Part shown: in pieces, positions 55,705-63,758 of the stretch
How the letters are laid out: each line of letters begins with the position of its first letter
How positions within the stretch are numbered: position 1 is the first letter of the stretch
Source of the DNA: Streptomyces chromofuscus
GTDB taxonomy: Bacteria > Actinomycetota > Actinomycetes > Streptomycetales > Streptomycetaceae
NCBI RefSeq assembly: GCF_015160875.1
Contig: NZ_CP063374.1
Span: 4,653,501 to 4,717,500 of the forward strand
Direction: 5' to 3'
Length of the DNA stretch: 64,000 nucleotides
The notes under the pieces: model-generated
Databases searched by the model: none
What the model was told of the DNA's origin: nothing
What the model saw: only the letters and a program-made list of their open reading frames with translations
Program-made: the position numbers and the translations under genes

Positions 55705-56307
55705 ATGACCGAGATCGAGCAGTTGCTGGCACAGGTGGCGGACAAGGCCCGTACCACCCGCCCGTGGGGCTGGACTTCGCTTTTCGAGCCCGTGGACGCC
55801 GCCGCGGTGACCCGCGCCGAGGCCGCGCTCGGCTTCCGTCTGCCGCCGCCGCTCGCCGAGCTCTATCTCCGGATAGGGGACGGCGGATTCGGTCCGGAGT
55901 ACGGTCTGCTGCCCCTGCTCGACAGCCCGCCCGCCGACGAGCCCGCCGCCGTCGTGCAGTACCTCGCCAACCGCGAGAGCGCCCGCAAGGACCCCGCGTG
56001 GCCCTGGCCCGAGGGCGTGCTGCCGATATCCCACTGGGGCTGTGCGATGTACGCCTGTGTGGACTGCCTGGACCCGCAGGCACCCGTCCTGCTCTTCGAA
56101 CCGAACGCCGACGACACCGACCACGCCTGGTACGTGGACGCCCCCAGCCTCACGGCCTGGCTGCGCGCCTGGGTGGACGGCACGGGCTGGTACGAGGAGA
56201 CGAACGAAGGGGCGGACCCGGAGCCGTGGCCGGACTTCCGCAGACGCACGACGCCGGGGTCGACCCCGACTCCGGCGCCGACCCGGACCCCGACCTCGGC
56301 GCCGTAA
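55705..56307 (+). CDS. SMI1/KNR4 (SUKH) family protein
   Basis: The product has 200 residues. AEAALGFRLPPPLAELYLRIGDGGFGPEYGLLPL is the signature of the SUKH fold, often seen in immunity proteins against polymorphic toxins but also in standalone proteins. The last 30 residues are Thr/Pro repeats. ATG 55705 is likelier than TTG 55690. No toxin gene is adjacent, so an immunity role is not supported by context. Confidence 0.85.
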   Translation: MTEIEQLLAQVADKARTTRPWGWTSLFEPVDAAAVTRAEAALGFRLPPPLAELYLRIGDGGFGPEYGLLPLLDSPPADEPAAVVQYLANRESARKDPAWPWPEGVLPISHWGCAMYACVDCLDPQAPVLLFEPNADDTDHAWYVDAPSLTAWLRAWVDGTGWYEETNEGADPEPWPDFRRRTTPGSTPTPAPTRTPTSAP

Positions 56308-56638
56308 CCGAACCGGCCCTGCCTCGGCCCGACCACCGGCCGTGTGGCCTGTGACGCCCTCACGGGGGCGGCGCAACCGCCCGTGCCGCCGTGCCGTCCT
56401 CAGCAGTGACAAGAGCACGGAACCGCGCCGGGTCCGGCACATGGTCCGAGGCAGGGCGTGGCGGCAACGCGACACCACAGGACGGACCACACACAGGCAC
56501 GAAGCACCACGCAACGGGAACAACGCAACAGGCACCACGCACGAGCACGGGCTGCGGTCTGCCTCCGTCCGGGCGAACATCGCCCTGATCAGAGGTCCGG
56601 GACAGTGCGGACACAGCGCGGAAGGGCAGGTTCACGGC
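56308..56638. other. Gene-free region before the GlsB-like gene
   Basis: This 331-bp stretch has no supported gene. Its middle (56480-56560) is a run of CACGCAAC/GCACCACG-like short imperfect repeats. It should hold the promoter for the downstream GlsB-like gene, but I see no convincing boxes. Confidence 0.4.
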
Positions 56639-56905
56639 ATGAGCATCATCGCTTGGATCATCCTCGGACTGTTGGCCGGAGCCATCGCCAAGATCCTGCT
56701 GCCGGGCCGCGACCCGGGCGGGCTCATCGGCACGACACTGATCGGCATCGCGGGCGCGTTCATCGGCGGCTGGATGTCGGCCCGCTGGCTGGACCACCCG
56801 ATCACCAAGGACTTCTACGACGGTGCCACGTGGGCTGCGGCGATCGGCGGCTCGCTGGTCCTGCTGATCGTGTACCGCATCCTGTTCGGCCACTCACGGG
56901 ACTGA
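56639..56905 (+). CDS. GlsB/YeaQ/YmgE family stress membrane protein
   Basis: The product has 88 residues and three glycine-rich helices: MSIIAWIILGLLAGAIAKILLPGRDPGGLIGTTLIGIAGAFIGGWM and a C-terminal helix. Members are small stress-induced membrane proteins of unknown mechanism. A GAAGGGCAGG ribosome site lies upstream. The gene stands alone. Confidence 0.9.
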   Translation: MSIIAWIILGLLAGAIAKILLPGRDPGGLIGTTLIGIAGAFIGGWMSARWLDHPITKDFYDGATWAAAIGGSLVLLIVYRILFGHSRD

Positions 56906-57046
56906 GCGCAGGACGCTGCCCGCGGGGTACAGCCGGCGGGGGACCCCATGGGGCAACGTGGCACGGCTCCCAGGGGGCACGGGGCCACGGGGGCCGGGGC
57001 ACCGCTCGCCCGGAGGAAGGGCGAGGCACGGCTTGCGGGGCGAGAA

Positions 57047-57074
57047 GGCGGGCACCGACTGATCGGTGCCCGCC
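57047..57074 (-). terminator. Terminator after yajQ
   Basis: GGCGGGCACCGA / TCGGTGCCCGCC is a perfect 12-bp stem with a 4-nt loop, 31 nt after the yajQ stop. On the minus strand it is followed by TTCTCG. It may act in both directions. Confidence 0.8.
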
Positions 57075-57104
57075 CCTGCTCGGTCGCGCGCTGCGGCGCG
57101 GAGA

Positions 57105-57593
57105 CTACCGGTAGTTCACGAACTGCAGCGCGAAGTCGAAGTCCCTGCCCTTCAGAAGGGCGATCACGGCCTGCAGGTCGTCCCGGCTCTTGGAGGTGAC
57201 GCGCAGCTCGTCACCCTGGACCTGGGCCTTCACGCCCTTCGGGCCCTCGTCGCGGATGATCTTCGCCACCTTCTTGGCGTTCTCCTGGGAGATGCCCTCC
57301 TCGATCGACGCGAAGATCTTGTACTCCTTGCCCGAGAGCTGGGGCTCGCCCGCGTCGAGGGCCTTCAGCGAGATGCCACGCTTGATCAGCTTGGACTGGA
57401 AGACGTCGAGGACGGCCTTCACGCGGTCCTCGGAGTTCGCCTCCATCAGGATCTTGTCACCGGACCACGAGATCGAGGCACCCACGCCCTTGAAGTCGTA
57501 GCGCTGCGAGATCTCCTTGGCGGCCTGGTTGAGGGCGTTGTCGACCTCCTGCCGCTCGACCTTCGAGACGATGTCGAAACTGGAGTCGGCCAT
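57105..57593 (-). CDS. yajQ: YajQ family nucleotide-binding protein
   Basis: The product has 162 residues, two ferredoxin-like domains. ADSSFDIVSKVERQEVDNALNQAAKEI is the family start, then RYDFKGVGASI, and the end is DFDFALQFVNYR. Members bind nucleotides, including c-di-GMP in some proteobacteria; the role in actinobacteria is not known. It is divergent from tRNA-Tyr and has its own terminator. Confidence 0.95.
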   Translation of the reverse strand: MADSSFDIVSKVERQEVDNALNQAAKEISQRYDFKGVGASISWSGDKILMEANSEDRVKAVLDVFQSKLIKRGISLKALDAGEPQLSGKEYKIFASIEEGISQENAKKVAKIIRDEGPKGVKAQVQGDELRVTSKSRDDLQAVIALLKGRDFDFALQFVNYR

Positions 57594-57756
57594 GTGCTGT
57601 GGCTCCTTGTATCGGGGTGCGAATCGGGTGCGTAGCGGCGTACGCGGGGCGGCGGCCGGCCCCTGTTAGGACCGGGGCCGCATCCGGACAAGCCTAGCCA
57701 CCTCATGTCCCCCGAGCGCAGATCAATCGGGTGGCGAAGCACCCCTCCGTATCGGG

Positions 57757-57762
57757 TATTGT
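57757..57762 (+). promoter_or_regulatory. Possible -10 box for tRNA-Tyr
   Basis: TATTGT lies 54 nt upstream of the tRNA 5' end in an AT-richer patch (GGGTATTGTTTACG). No good -35 is visible. Confidence 0.3.
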
Positions 57763-57816
57763 TTACGTCGTTGCCAGCGAGCACCGCCGAAAGGCAGTTC
57801 GAACGGCAGCAAACCC

Positions 57817-57898
57817 GGCGGTGTGCCCGAGCGGCCAAAGGGAGCAGACTGTAAATCTGCCGGCTCAGCCTTCCCAGGTTCGAATCCTGGCGCCGCCA
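57817..57898 (+). tRNA. tRNA-Tyr (anticodon GTA)
   Basis: This is an 82-nt tRNA with a long variable arm. The acceptor GGCGGTG pairs with CGCCGCC, the anticodon GTA is at 57851-57853, and the T arm contains GGTTCGAATCC. The CCA end is not encoded. Confidence 0.97.
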
Positions 57899-57910
57899 CA
57901 CTGGGGAAGA

Positions 57911-57952
57911 CCCCCTCTGATCAGGTTCTGCACCTGGTGAGAGGGGGTTTTT
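57911..57952 (+). terminator. Intrinsic terminator after tRNA-Tyr
   Basis: CCCCCTCT (57911-57918) pairs with AGAGGGGG (57940-57947), with an inner CAGGT/ACCTG stem, and TTTTT follows. This is a classic T-tract terminator. Confidence 0.9.
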
Positions 57953-58076
57953 CGTTGGCTGCTGATCAGTGCCTGTCACCCAGGCGTTCCCTCGGGGTGA
58001 GCGTGGTCGGCCTGGACCTCATGGGCGGTGCGCTCGGCGTCGTGCTGCGTCCGGGAGGCCGCTACGGTGTGCGGGC

Positions 58077-58238
58077 ATGGGTGGGGATTCGGCGGTCCGT
58101 ACGCGGCCGTGCAGGTGGTGTCATACGCCGGTGGAGCAGCCGCGCAGTTGGTGGCGCAGACGGCGCTTCTGCAGCAAACGACACCGCCGCTGGTTTCGCT
58201 TCTGGGAGGCTGTCGCGCGGATCTTCGACAACCTGTAG
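58077..58238 (+). CDS. Small Cys/Arg-rich zinc-finger-like protein
   Basis: The product has 53 residues, very basic. PCRWCHTPV and RRFCSKRHRRWFRFWEAVARIFDNL give a Cys-x2-Cys plus Cys and His that could hold zinc, like a trimmed FCS-type finger. A TACGGT -10-like element ends nine nt before ATG 58077 and no ribosome site is visible, so it may be leaderless. The function is unknown. Confidence 0.65.
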   Translation: MGGDSAVRTRPCRWCHTPVEQPRSWWRRRRFCSKRHRRWFRFWEAVARIFDNL

Positions 58239-58405
58239 CACGAGCCATCACACCGACGCGTCCAGGTGAGCCCTTCCCGTCCAGGGCGGTCCCGAGATGG
58301 TCGCCGCGGCGGGGATCGTTCGGGCGGCGGCGACGGAGGGCGGCGCCGGCTGGTCGTGGGCCCCGCGGCGGGCGGGGCGGCCAGTGCCCAGCTGTCCGTC
58401 CCGTT

Positions 58406-58416
58406 TATGTTACATA
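58406..58416. promoter_or_regulatory. AT-rich palindrome in a promoter region
   Basis: TATGT-t-ACATA is a perfect odd palindrome that stands out in this GC-rich sequence. TATGTT in it could be a -10 box for the short reading frame that starts at 58424 and for the membrane protein gene after it. Confidence 0.4.
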
Positions 58417-58423
58417 CGAGGCA

Positions 58424-58506
58424 TGTCGTATTCGTGGGTTCTTGTGCCCTGTCGGTGGGACGCGGAATTCCCGGCGGGACGCCGCTCCGGCCCCGGGGCG
58501 GGCTGA
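58424..58506 (+). CDS. Possible 27-residue leader peptide
   Basis: ATG 58424 opens a frame of 27 residues (MSYSWVLVPCRWDAEFPAGR and seven more) that ends at 58504-58506, four nt before the GTG of the membrane protein gene. It starts eight nt after an AT-rich palindrome. It may be a translated leader coupled to the next gene; coding is not proven. Confidence 0.35.
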
Positions 58507-58509
58507 GCC

Positions 58510-59586
58510 GTGCCGGGCCTGCCTCCCGAGGGCGCCGACACGGACGCGGACGCCGAGGCGCTGCAGGAATCCGCCCTCACGCGGTCCGTGCTGCGGGCGG
58601 CGGCCGCGAATCCGCAGTATCTGCCGGAACTCCTGGCCTCCTACGCCGTCCGGCACATGGGCCCGGCTGCCGCACGTTCGGTGGCCCGGACGCGGGCGGC
58701 CCAGCCTGACGCCACCATGGCCGAACTGCGGGCCGCGGTGCTCGACCGTGGCAAGCGCCGGGTCGTCTCGCAGGGGGCCTTCGTCGGCGGCCCCATGATG
58801 ATCATGGCGCCGTTCGCGTTCTGCGCGGCGCTGCTCAGTCAGGCGCGTACCTGCCTCGAACTGGCCGCCCTCGAAGGACAGGACCCCTCCAGCCCCGTCC
58901 GCAGTGCCGAGCTGCTGGTGCTCCAAGGGGTCTACCCGGACGTCGACCGGGCACGGGCCGCGCTCTCGGCGGCCTCACTCGCGGAACAGGAGAAGGCGAA
59001 GGAGAGGCAGGCGGGCAAGGCGGCCGCACGGAAGGGGGTGACCGGGCGGGGAGCGGCACGGCGGGACCGGGTCGGGGCGGCGAGGTCCGTGCGGGACCGA
59101 AGACGCGTGACCGTCCTGTGGGAGCTGACCATGCGCATGGCGCGCGTCCTGGGGCTGATCGCGCCGCAAGACGAGGTGACCACGAGAGGCCCGGCGCGAT
59201 GGCCGGCCGCGGTGGCGCACTACACCGTGCTCGGTGTCGTGTTCCTGATCGCCATGGTCGCCCCTCTCGTCTGGGTTCCGTACCTGGGCCGGTCGTACAG
59301 TCGGTCCACCGATCGTTTCCTGGACCGGGCAACGGCCTTCTACTCGGGCGGTCCGGTGGCCCGGCCACCGCGGACCACGAGAGTCGGCCCCGGGATGCCG
59401 GCGGCCACCGTCAGGGCTCTGCTGTCGCTGCTCATCCCCGTGGGCGTCATCGTCGCGGTCGTCCTCGCCGATCTGCGGCTCGCGGACAGCCTCTGGCCCG
59501 TGTTGGCCGCCACCCTGATCACGGCTTCCTTCGGGATGGCGGTGGCATGGCAGTGGCGGCGCCGCCACAAGCGCCGGACCGGCTGA
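58510..59586 (+). CDS. Membrane protein, function unknown
   Basis: The product has 358 residues. The N-terminal 90 residues are helical, and GGPMMIMAPFAFCAALLSQARTCLELAALEGQDP is a hydrophobic segment followed by a motif seen in actinobacterial proteins related to EcsC-type membrane-associated factors, though I am not sure of this. Residues 155-200 are Lys/Arg-rich. Two or three helices near 235-255 and 305-345 end in a basic tail. GTG 58510 follows the short leader frame. Confidence 0.75.
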   Translation: MPGLPPEGADTDADAEALQESALTRSVLRAAAANPQYLPELLASYAVRHMGPAAARSVARTRAAQPDATMAELRAAVLDRGKRRVVSQGAFVGGPMMIMAPFAFCAALLSQARTCLELAALEGQDPSSPVRSAELLVLQGVYPDVDRARAALSAASLAEQEKAKERQAGKAAARKGVTGRGAARRDRVGAARSVRDRRRVTVLWELTMRMARVLGLIAPQDEVTTRGPARWPAAVAHYTVLGVVFLIAMVAPLVWVPYLGRSYSRSTDRFLDRATAFYSGGPVARPPRTTRVGPGMPAATVRALLSLLIPVGVIVAVVLADLRLADSLWPVLAATLITASFGMAVAWQWRRRHKRRTG

Positions 59587-59789
59587 CGGCGGCTCAGGCG
59601 AGCACTTCGGCCCCCGTCGGCCCGGCTGCCGCGCGTGGGGGAACCGGCCCGGAGACAGTCGTGCGTCGGCGGGTGCTCCTGGGGGCGCCGTCCCCGGCCG
59701 CAACGGGTTCCGGTGGCTGAACCCGGTTTCGGCGAGCGGACCGCCGGACTCGCTGGGGCACGAAGAGGTGTTCGGGGCACACTGGCCCC

Positions 59790-60011
59790 ATGAGCTCCCG
59801 CTCCTCCCGCCGCAGAACCTGCCCCGAGTGCCGTCGTGAGATCGCCGTCGTCGCGGGTCGGTTCGCCCGGCACGACCCGCCCGGCGCGCGCGAGAACGGT
59901 CGGCTCGTCTCCTGCCCCGGATCGCGCCGTCAGGCGCAACTGGGCGCGGTGCAACCGTCGTTGGACGGGCATGTCGTGCCCGAGTTCCCCGGGCAGCTGC
60001 CGCTGTTCTAG
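59790..60011 (+). CDS. Small zinc-ribbon-like protein
   Basis: The product has 73 residues: RRTCPECRREIAVVAGRFARHDPPGARENGRLVSCPGSRRQ carries Cys-x2-Cys, then His, then a final Cys, a possible zinc site, and a C-terminal PGQLPLF. I do not know a function. CACACT lies eight nt before ATG 59790 as a weak -10; there is no clear ribosome site. Confidence 0.7.
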   Translation: MSSRSSRRRTCPECRREIAVVAGRFARHDPPGARENGRLVSCPGSRRQAQLGAVQPSLDGHVVPEFPGQLPLF

Positions 60012-60087
60012 GGGCAGTTGTAGCAGAGGCGGCAACCGTCCGGGTCCGACGGCCGTACCCGCGCGTGAACGGCTGCCGCGGCCGAAC

Positions 60088-60744
60088 TCAGTTTCCGGCC
60101 ACCGACTTCACGGCCACCGAGACCGGAGTCGACCCGCCGATCAGCTCCAGGGTGAGGCCGGCCGTGGCCGGGGTCTCGAGCAGTTCGGCCAGGACGGCGG
60201 CCACGTCGTCGCGAGGAATGGCGCCGCGTCCTGTGTGCGCCTCCAGGCGTACGAGACCGGTGCCGGCGTCGTTCGTCAGCGCGCCGGGGCGCAGGATCGT
60301 CCACTCCAGTGCCTCCTGGCGGCTGACGTGTGCGTCGGCCTCGCCCTTGGCGCGCAGGTAGACGTCGAAGACGTCGTCGCCCGGGTGGTTCGGGTCGGCG
60401 CCCATCGAGGAGACGATCAGGAAGCGGCGTACGCCCGCCCGGGCCGCGGCGTCCGCGAACAGCACCGCCGCGGCCTTGTCCACCGTCTCCTTGCGCGCCG
60501 CCCCGCTGCCCGGGCCGGCACCGGCCGCGAACACCGCCGCGTCGGCGCCCTGCAGATACGCCGCGACCTGCTCGAGCGAGGCCGATTCCAGGTCGAGCAG
60601 GATCGGCTCGGCGCCGACCTGCCGCAGATCGTCGCCCTGCTCGGGACTGCGGATGATGCCCGCCACCTCGTAACCGCGCGCGGAGAGCACGCGCTCCAGC
60701 CGCAGCGCGATCTGTCCATGGCCTCCAGCGATGACAAAGCGCAT
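60088..60744 (-). CDS. NAD(P)-binding (SDR_a5/NmrA-like) protein
   Basis: The product has 218 residues. MRFVIAGGHGQIALRLERVLSARG is the nucleotide loop (GGHGQIA), AAVFAAGAGPGSG and YLRAKGEADAHV (Tyr-x3-Lys-like) follow, then WTILRPGALTNDAGTGLV. This is the YwnB/YtfG-like group of atypical SDR proteins. The substrate is unknown. Confidence 0.88.
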   Translation of the reverse strand: MRFVIAGGHGQIALRLERVLSARGYEVAGIIRSPEQGDDLRQVGAEPILLDLESASLEQVAAYLQGADAAVFAAGAGPGSGAARKETVDKAAAVLFADAAARAGVRRFLIVSSMGADPNHPGDDVFDVYLRAKGEADAHVSRQEALEWTILRPGALTNDAGTGLVRLEAHTGRGAIPRDDVAAVLAELLETPATAGLTLELIGGSTPVSVAVKSVAGN

Positions 60745-61047
60745 GCTTCCGACCGTACGCCCGAACGGCCGCATCCGCCCCATGGGATGGGTGGCGTCCC
60801 AGGGGCGTCCGCCCGGTGTGTCCGCTGGGGTGCCGTGCGGCTTCGCCGGGAGCGGGCGGGGCGCATGGGGGTGCTCAAAAGCGCGCGAAGGGGGTGCCAT
60901 GGGAGCGCTATGGGGCCCGTCGGCGGCCGGTGAGGTCAGGTGAGGCGGCCGGGGCGTGAAGGAGTGTGCGGGCACCCTGCGGGCGCCGCCAACCCTCCGC
61001 GTGAACGGCCGGTGTTCCGCGCACGCCCACGCTCACCCCTGAACCCC

Positions 61048-62346
61048 CTACGACAACTCCCCGCGCCCCTGCCGAGGCAACCCCAGCTCCGCCGACGCGG
61101 CCGAGTTGCAGTACTCCCGTACCGCGCTGGTCCGTGCCACCACGCGCCCCCGGTGCACCACGATCCGGCTGTACGCCAGTGACAGCGCACCCGCCAGCCG
61201 GTCACCGCGGACGGCGAGCAACTCGGCCGGGAACCCCGCCTCCACGCGGACCTCGGGGAGGCCCAGGGCGACGCGCGCCGACGTGCTCACGGCGTCGTAG
61301 GCGTCCTCGGGGCGCAGGCCGTGGTGGGAGGTCAGGAGGTAGGCGGCCTCCAGGGGGTCGCCGCGGCCCACCGGGTTCGAGGTGTCCCGCAGGGCGCCAC
61401 TGCCGGCCGCGAGGCGTACGCCGGCGGCGCGCAGCAGCCGTACGGGCGCCGTCCCGCGCCGGTCGGCGCCCGAGCAGCCGCCCTGGGGCAGGCACACGAC
61501 GGTCACCCCGGCCGCCGCCAACTGGTCCGCGGTGCGGGACGCCACGTCGGCGGGCAGGTCGCCCAGGCCGCCGCAGGGGCCGATCGTCACGCCGGGGCGC
61601 AGCCCGCCGGCCATCGCGGCGAGGCGCGCGAGGCGGGCCGGGTCGATGGCGTCGGTGTGCAGGTCCACGGGGCAACCGTGCTCGGAGGCCACCTCCAGGA
61701 CGGCCTCGACGTAGCCCGTCGGGTCGGGGTCGAGATCCGGGCAGCCGCCCACCACGGAGGCGCCCATCTTGACCGCGTCCCGCAGCATGGCCAGCCCGTC
61801 CGCCCCGGCCACCCCGGTCAGCAGCCGCGGCATCGCCACCGTCGTCAGCTCCGCGAGCCCGCGCAACGACCGCCGTGCCCGCAGTACGGCGGTCAGCGCG
61901 CCCAGTCCCGGAACGTCCCCCACGCGCACGTGTGCCCGCAGTGCGGTCGCCCCGTGCCCCAGTTGCAGCAGCGTGGCCTCGGTGGCCCGGCGCTGGACGT
62001 CCTCGGGGTGGTACGAGACCGGGCCGTCGCCGTCGGCGGACAGGGCCGTGTCGGCGTGGGCGTGGGCCTCGGCGGGGGCCGGCAGGAGCAGGTAGCCGCC
62101 GAGGTCCAACCGGCCGCCGCCACTGCTGCCACCTCCGCCACCGTTGCCGCCGCCCCCGGCGCCGTGCGACCCGCCCAGGCTGCCGGCCGTGCCGACCGCC
62201 TCGATGCGCCCGCCGCCCAGCCGGACGTCCACGGTCCGGCCGTCGGTCAGTCGCGCGCCGCACAGCAGCAGCGTTTCCCCGTCGCCTTGTCCCGCTCCCG
62301 ACGGGGAGGACGACGAATGAGGCGGCTGCGGCCGGCTGTCGGGCAT
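61048..62346 (-). CDS. Amidohydrolase-family (cytosine deaminase-like) protein
   Basis: The product has 432 residues with the TIM-barrel amidohydrolase layout. EAHAHADTA keeps the first metal pair and VDLHTDAID the third His, but where cytosine deaminases have a later His (SHCC) it has GPCGG, and the metal Asp before VRD appears as Gly in SGALRD. A Gly/Ser-rich insert (about residues 55-78) follows the first strand. It may be a non-classical hydrolase or inactive; substrate unknown. Confidence 0.82.
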   Translation of the reverse strand: MPDSRPQPPHSSSSPSGAGQGDGETLLLCGARLTDGRTVDVRLGGGRIEAVGTAGSLGGSHGAGGGGNGGGGGSSGGGRLDLGGYLLLPAPAEAHAHADTALSADGDGPVSYHPEDVQRRATEATLLQLGHGATALRAHVRVGDVPGLGALTAVLRARRSLRGLAELTTVAMPRLLTGVAGADGLAMLRDAVKMGASVVGGCPDLDPDPTGYVEAVLEVASEHGCPVDLHTDAIDPARLARLAAMAGGLRPGVTIGPCGGLGDLPADVASRTADQLAAAGVTVVCLPQGGCSGADRRGTAPVRLLRAAGVRLAAGSGALRDTSNPVGRGDPLEAAYLLTSHHGLRPEDAYDAVSTSARVALGLPEVRVEAGFPAELLAVRGDRLAGALSLAYSRIVVHRGRVVARTSAVREYCNSAASAELGLPRQGRGELS

Positions 62347-62572
62347 CGCGCTCCAGGGGCTCGGGATCGGGGGCGGGGCTCATGACCTACCGCCGAGATA
62401 CGGACGCAAGATCACGGAGAGTGAGTCGAGCCTATGGCGGGGTTCGGCCCCTGGCGCGGAGGAGCGCAATAGTCGTACCGGCGTGGTCCGCCGGGCCAGG
62501 GCGGTGTCCCGGAGGCCTCCGGGGCCGCTGAGAGGTCCGCGAGGAGGGCCGTACGGGGGCGCGGAAACGGAT

Positions 62573-62602
62573 TTGGGTGAACGGCTGCCGAGCGTGTAAT
62601 GT
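62573..62602 (+). promoter_or_regulatory. Promoter of the tRNA-Thr/tRNA-Met unit
   Basis: TTGGGT (62573-62578) and TAATGT (62597-62602) are spaced by 18 nt and lie just before the tRNA-Thr 5' end, a good vegetative sigma promoter. Confidence 0.7.
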
Positions 62603-62613
62603 CTTCATCGCTC

Positions 62614-62686
62614 GCCCCAATAGCTCAGTCGGCAGAGCGTCTCCATGGTAAGGAGAAGGTCAACGGTTCGATTCCGTTTTGGGGCT
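62614..62686 (+). tRNA. tRNA-Thr (anticodon GGT)
   Basis: This is a 73-nt tRNA. GCCCCAA pairs with TTGGGGC, the D arm is AGCTCAGTCGGCAGAGC, the anticodon GGT is at 62647-62649, and the T arm has CGGTTCGATTCCG. CCA is not encoded. tRNA-Met follows after 46 nt. Confidence 0.97.
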
Positions 62687-62732
62687 CTGGTGTGAGAGGT
62701 TCCCGTCGCGAGGCGGGACCCGATCGCATCGC

Positions 62733-62805
62733 AGCGGTGTAGCTCAGTCGGTAGAGCAAGCGGCTCATAATCGCTGTGTCACCGGTTCAAGTCCGGTCAC
62801 CGCTA
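62733..62805 (+). tRNA. tRNA-Met, elongator (anticodon CAT)
   Basis: This is a 73-nt tRNA. AGCGGTG pairs with CACCGCT, the anticodon CAT is at 62766-62768, and the T arm has CCGGTTCAAGTCCGG. It has a Watson-Crick first acceptor pair (A1-T72), so it is not an initiator tRNA. CCA is not encoded. Confidence 0.95.
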
Positions 62806-62810
62806 CTGAC

Positions 62811-62855
62811 AGTAGCCGATTGCGGGGTCGGTCCTTCGATCGGCTACTCTTTCTT
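62811..62855 (+). terminator. Terminator between tRNA-Met and rpmG
   Basis: AGTAGCCGAT (62811-62820) pairs with ATCGGCTACT (62839-62848) and CTTTCTT follows. It probably ends the tRNA transcript, so rpmG has its own promoter or reads through. Confidence 0.65.
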
Positions 62856-62894
62856 GCGTTGAATTAACCTACCCGTTCGTCAAGGAGCACTCAC

Positions 62895-63059
62895 GTGGCT
62901 GCCACCGACGTCCGCCCGAAGATCACGCTGGCCTGCGTGGAGTGCAAGGAGCGGAACTACATCACCAAGAAGAACCGGCGTAACAACCCGGACCGTCTTG
63001 AGATGAAGAAGCACTGCCCGCGTTGCAACGCGCACACCGCGCACCGCGAGACGCGCTGA
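62895..63059 (+). CDS. rpmG: 50S ribosomal protein L33
   Basis: The product has 54 residues. ATDVRPKITLACVECKERNY and HCPRCNAHTAHRETR contain two Cys-x2-Cys pairs, so this is the zinc-binding form of L33. AAGGAG precedes the GTG start. It follows the tRNA genes, as in other streptomycetes, where secE and other translation genes lie further on. Confidence 0.97.
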   Translation: MAATDVRPKITLACVECKERNYITKKNRRNNPDRLEMKKHCPRCNAHTAHRETR

Positions 63060-63090
63060 CGCAGGCTCGTACATCTCGTACGGCTGATAC

Positions 63091-63125
63091 ACGAGGCCGC
63101 CCCCGCAGTCGGGGGGCGGCCTCGT
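63091..63125 (+). terminator. Strong hairpin after rpmG
   Basis: ACGAGGCCGCCCCC / GGGGGCGGCCTCGT is a perfect 14-bp stem with a 7-nt loop, followed by GGCTTTTCC. It ends the rpmG transcript. Confidence 0.88.
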
Positions 63126-63301
63126 GGCTTTTCCGGTCACCCTTTCGGCCGGCGTGGCCACCGAGCGCAAGCGGGCGCGGCGGCCTTTTATACGGTTGAC
63201 CCGGCATGGTGCTCGTTGAGCAGAGCCTCTGGAGCAGAGCGGCTCGAGGGGCCGCCGCCGTTCACCGGTCGACCCGAGCAGAAACCAGGAGGTGCCGAGC
63301 C

Positions 63302-63754
63302 ATGGCGCTCGACCAGTCCTTCGTGGGGCGGACCTACCCGCCCACCGACCCCTACGAGGTGGGCCGGGAGAAGATCCGTGAGTTCGCGGAGGCGGTGGGA
63401 GACGCCAATCCGGCCTACACGGACCCGGAGGCCGCCAAGGCCCTCGGCCACCCCGACGTGATCGCCCCGCCCACGTTCGTGTTCGCGATCACCTTCCGGG
63501 CGGCGCGGCAGGTCATCGCCGACCCGAAGCTCGGCCTGGACTACAACCGGGTCGTGCACGGCGACCAGAGGTTCGCCTACCGCCGCCCCGTGCGCGCCGG
63601 CGACCGGCTGACGGTCACCTCGACCATCGAGACGATCAAGTCGCTGGCCGGCAACGACATCCTGGACGTCCGCGGCGAGGTGCACGACGAGGCCGGAGAG
63701 CTCGTCGTCACCGCCTGGACCAAGCTGGTGGCCCGTGCGGCCGAGGAGGCGTGA
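63302..63754 (+). CDS. MaoC-like dehydratase N-terminal domain protein (HadA-like)
   Basis: The product has 150 residues with a hot-dog fold. ALDQSFVGRTYPPTDPYEVGREKIREFAEAVGDANPAYTD is typical of the UPF0336/HadA-like group, which pairs with a catalytic MaoC protein to dehydrate 3-hydroxyacyl chains. AGGAGGTGCC precedes ATG 63302; the frame is open from 63206, but that part lacks support. It is followed by the catalytic partner after 4 nt. Confidence 0.92.
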   Translation: MALDQSFVGRTYPPTDPYEVGREKIREFAEAVGDANPAYTDPEAAKALGHPDVIAPPTFVFAITFRAARQVIADPKLGLDYNRVVHGDQRFAYRRPVRAGDRLTVTSTIETIKSLAGNDILDVRGEVHDEAGELVVTAWTKLVARAAEEA

Positions 63755-63758
63755 GCAG

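Noticed and set aside
55705..56307. SUKH protein as immunity protein of a toxin system
   Set aside because: No toxin or secretion gene is adjacent; the family alone does not support it.
57823..58269. Frame beginning MPERPKGADCKSAG
   Set aside because: It is a translation of tRNA-Tyr, a well-known annotation artefact.
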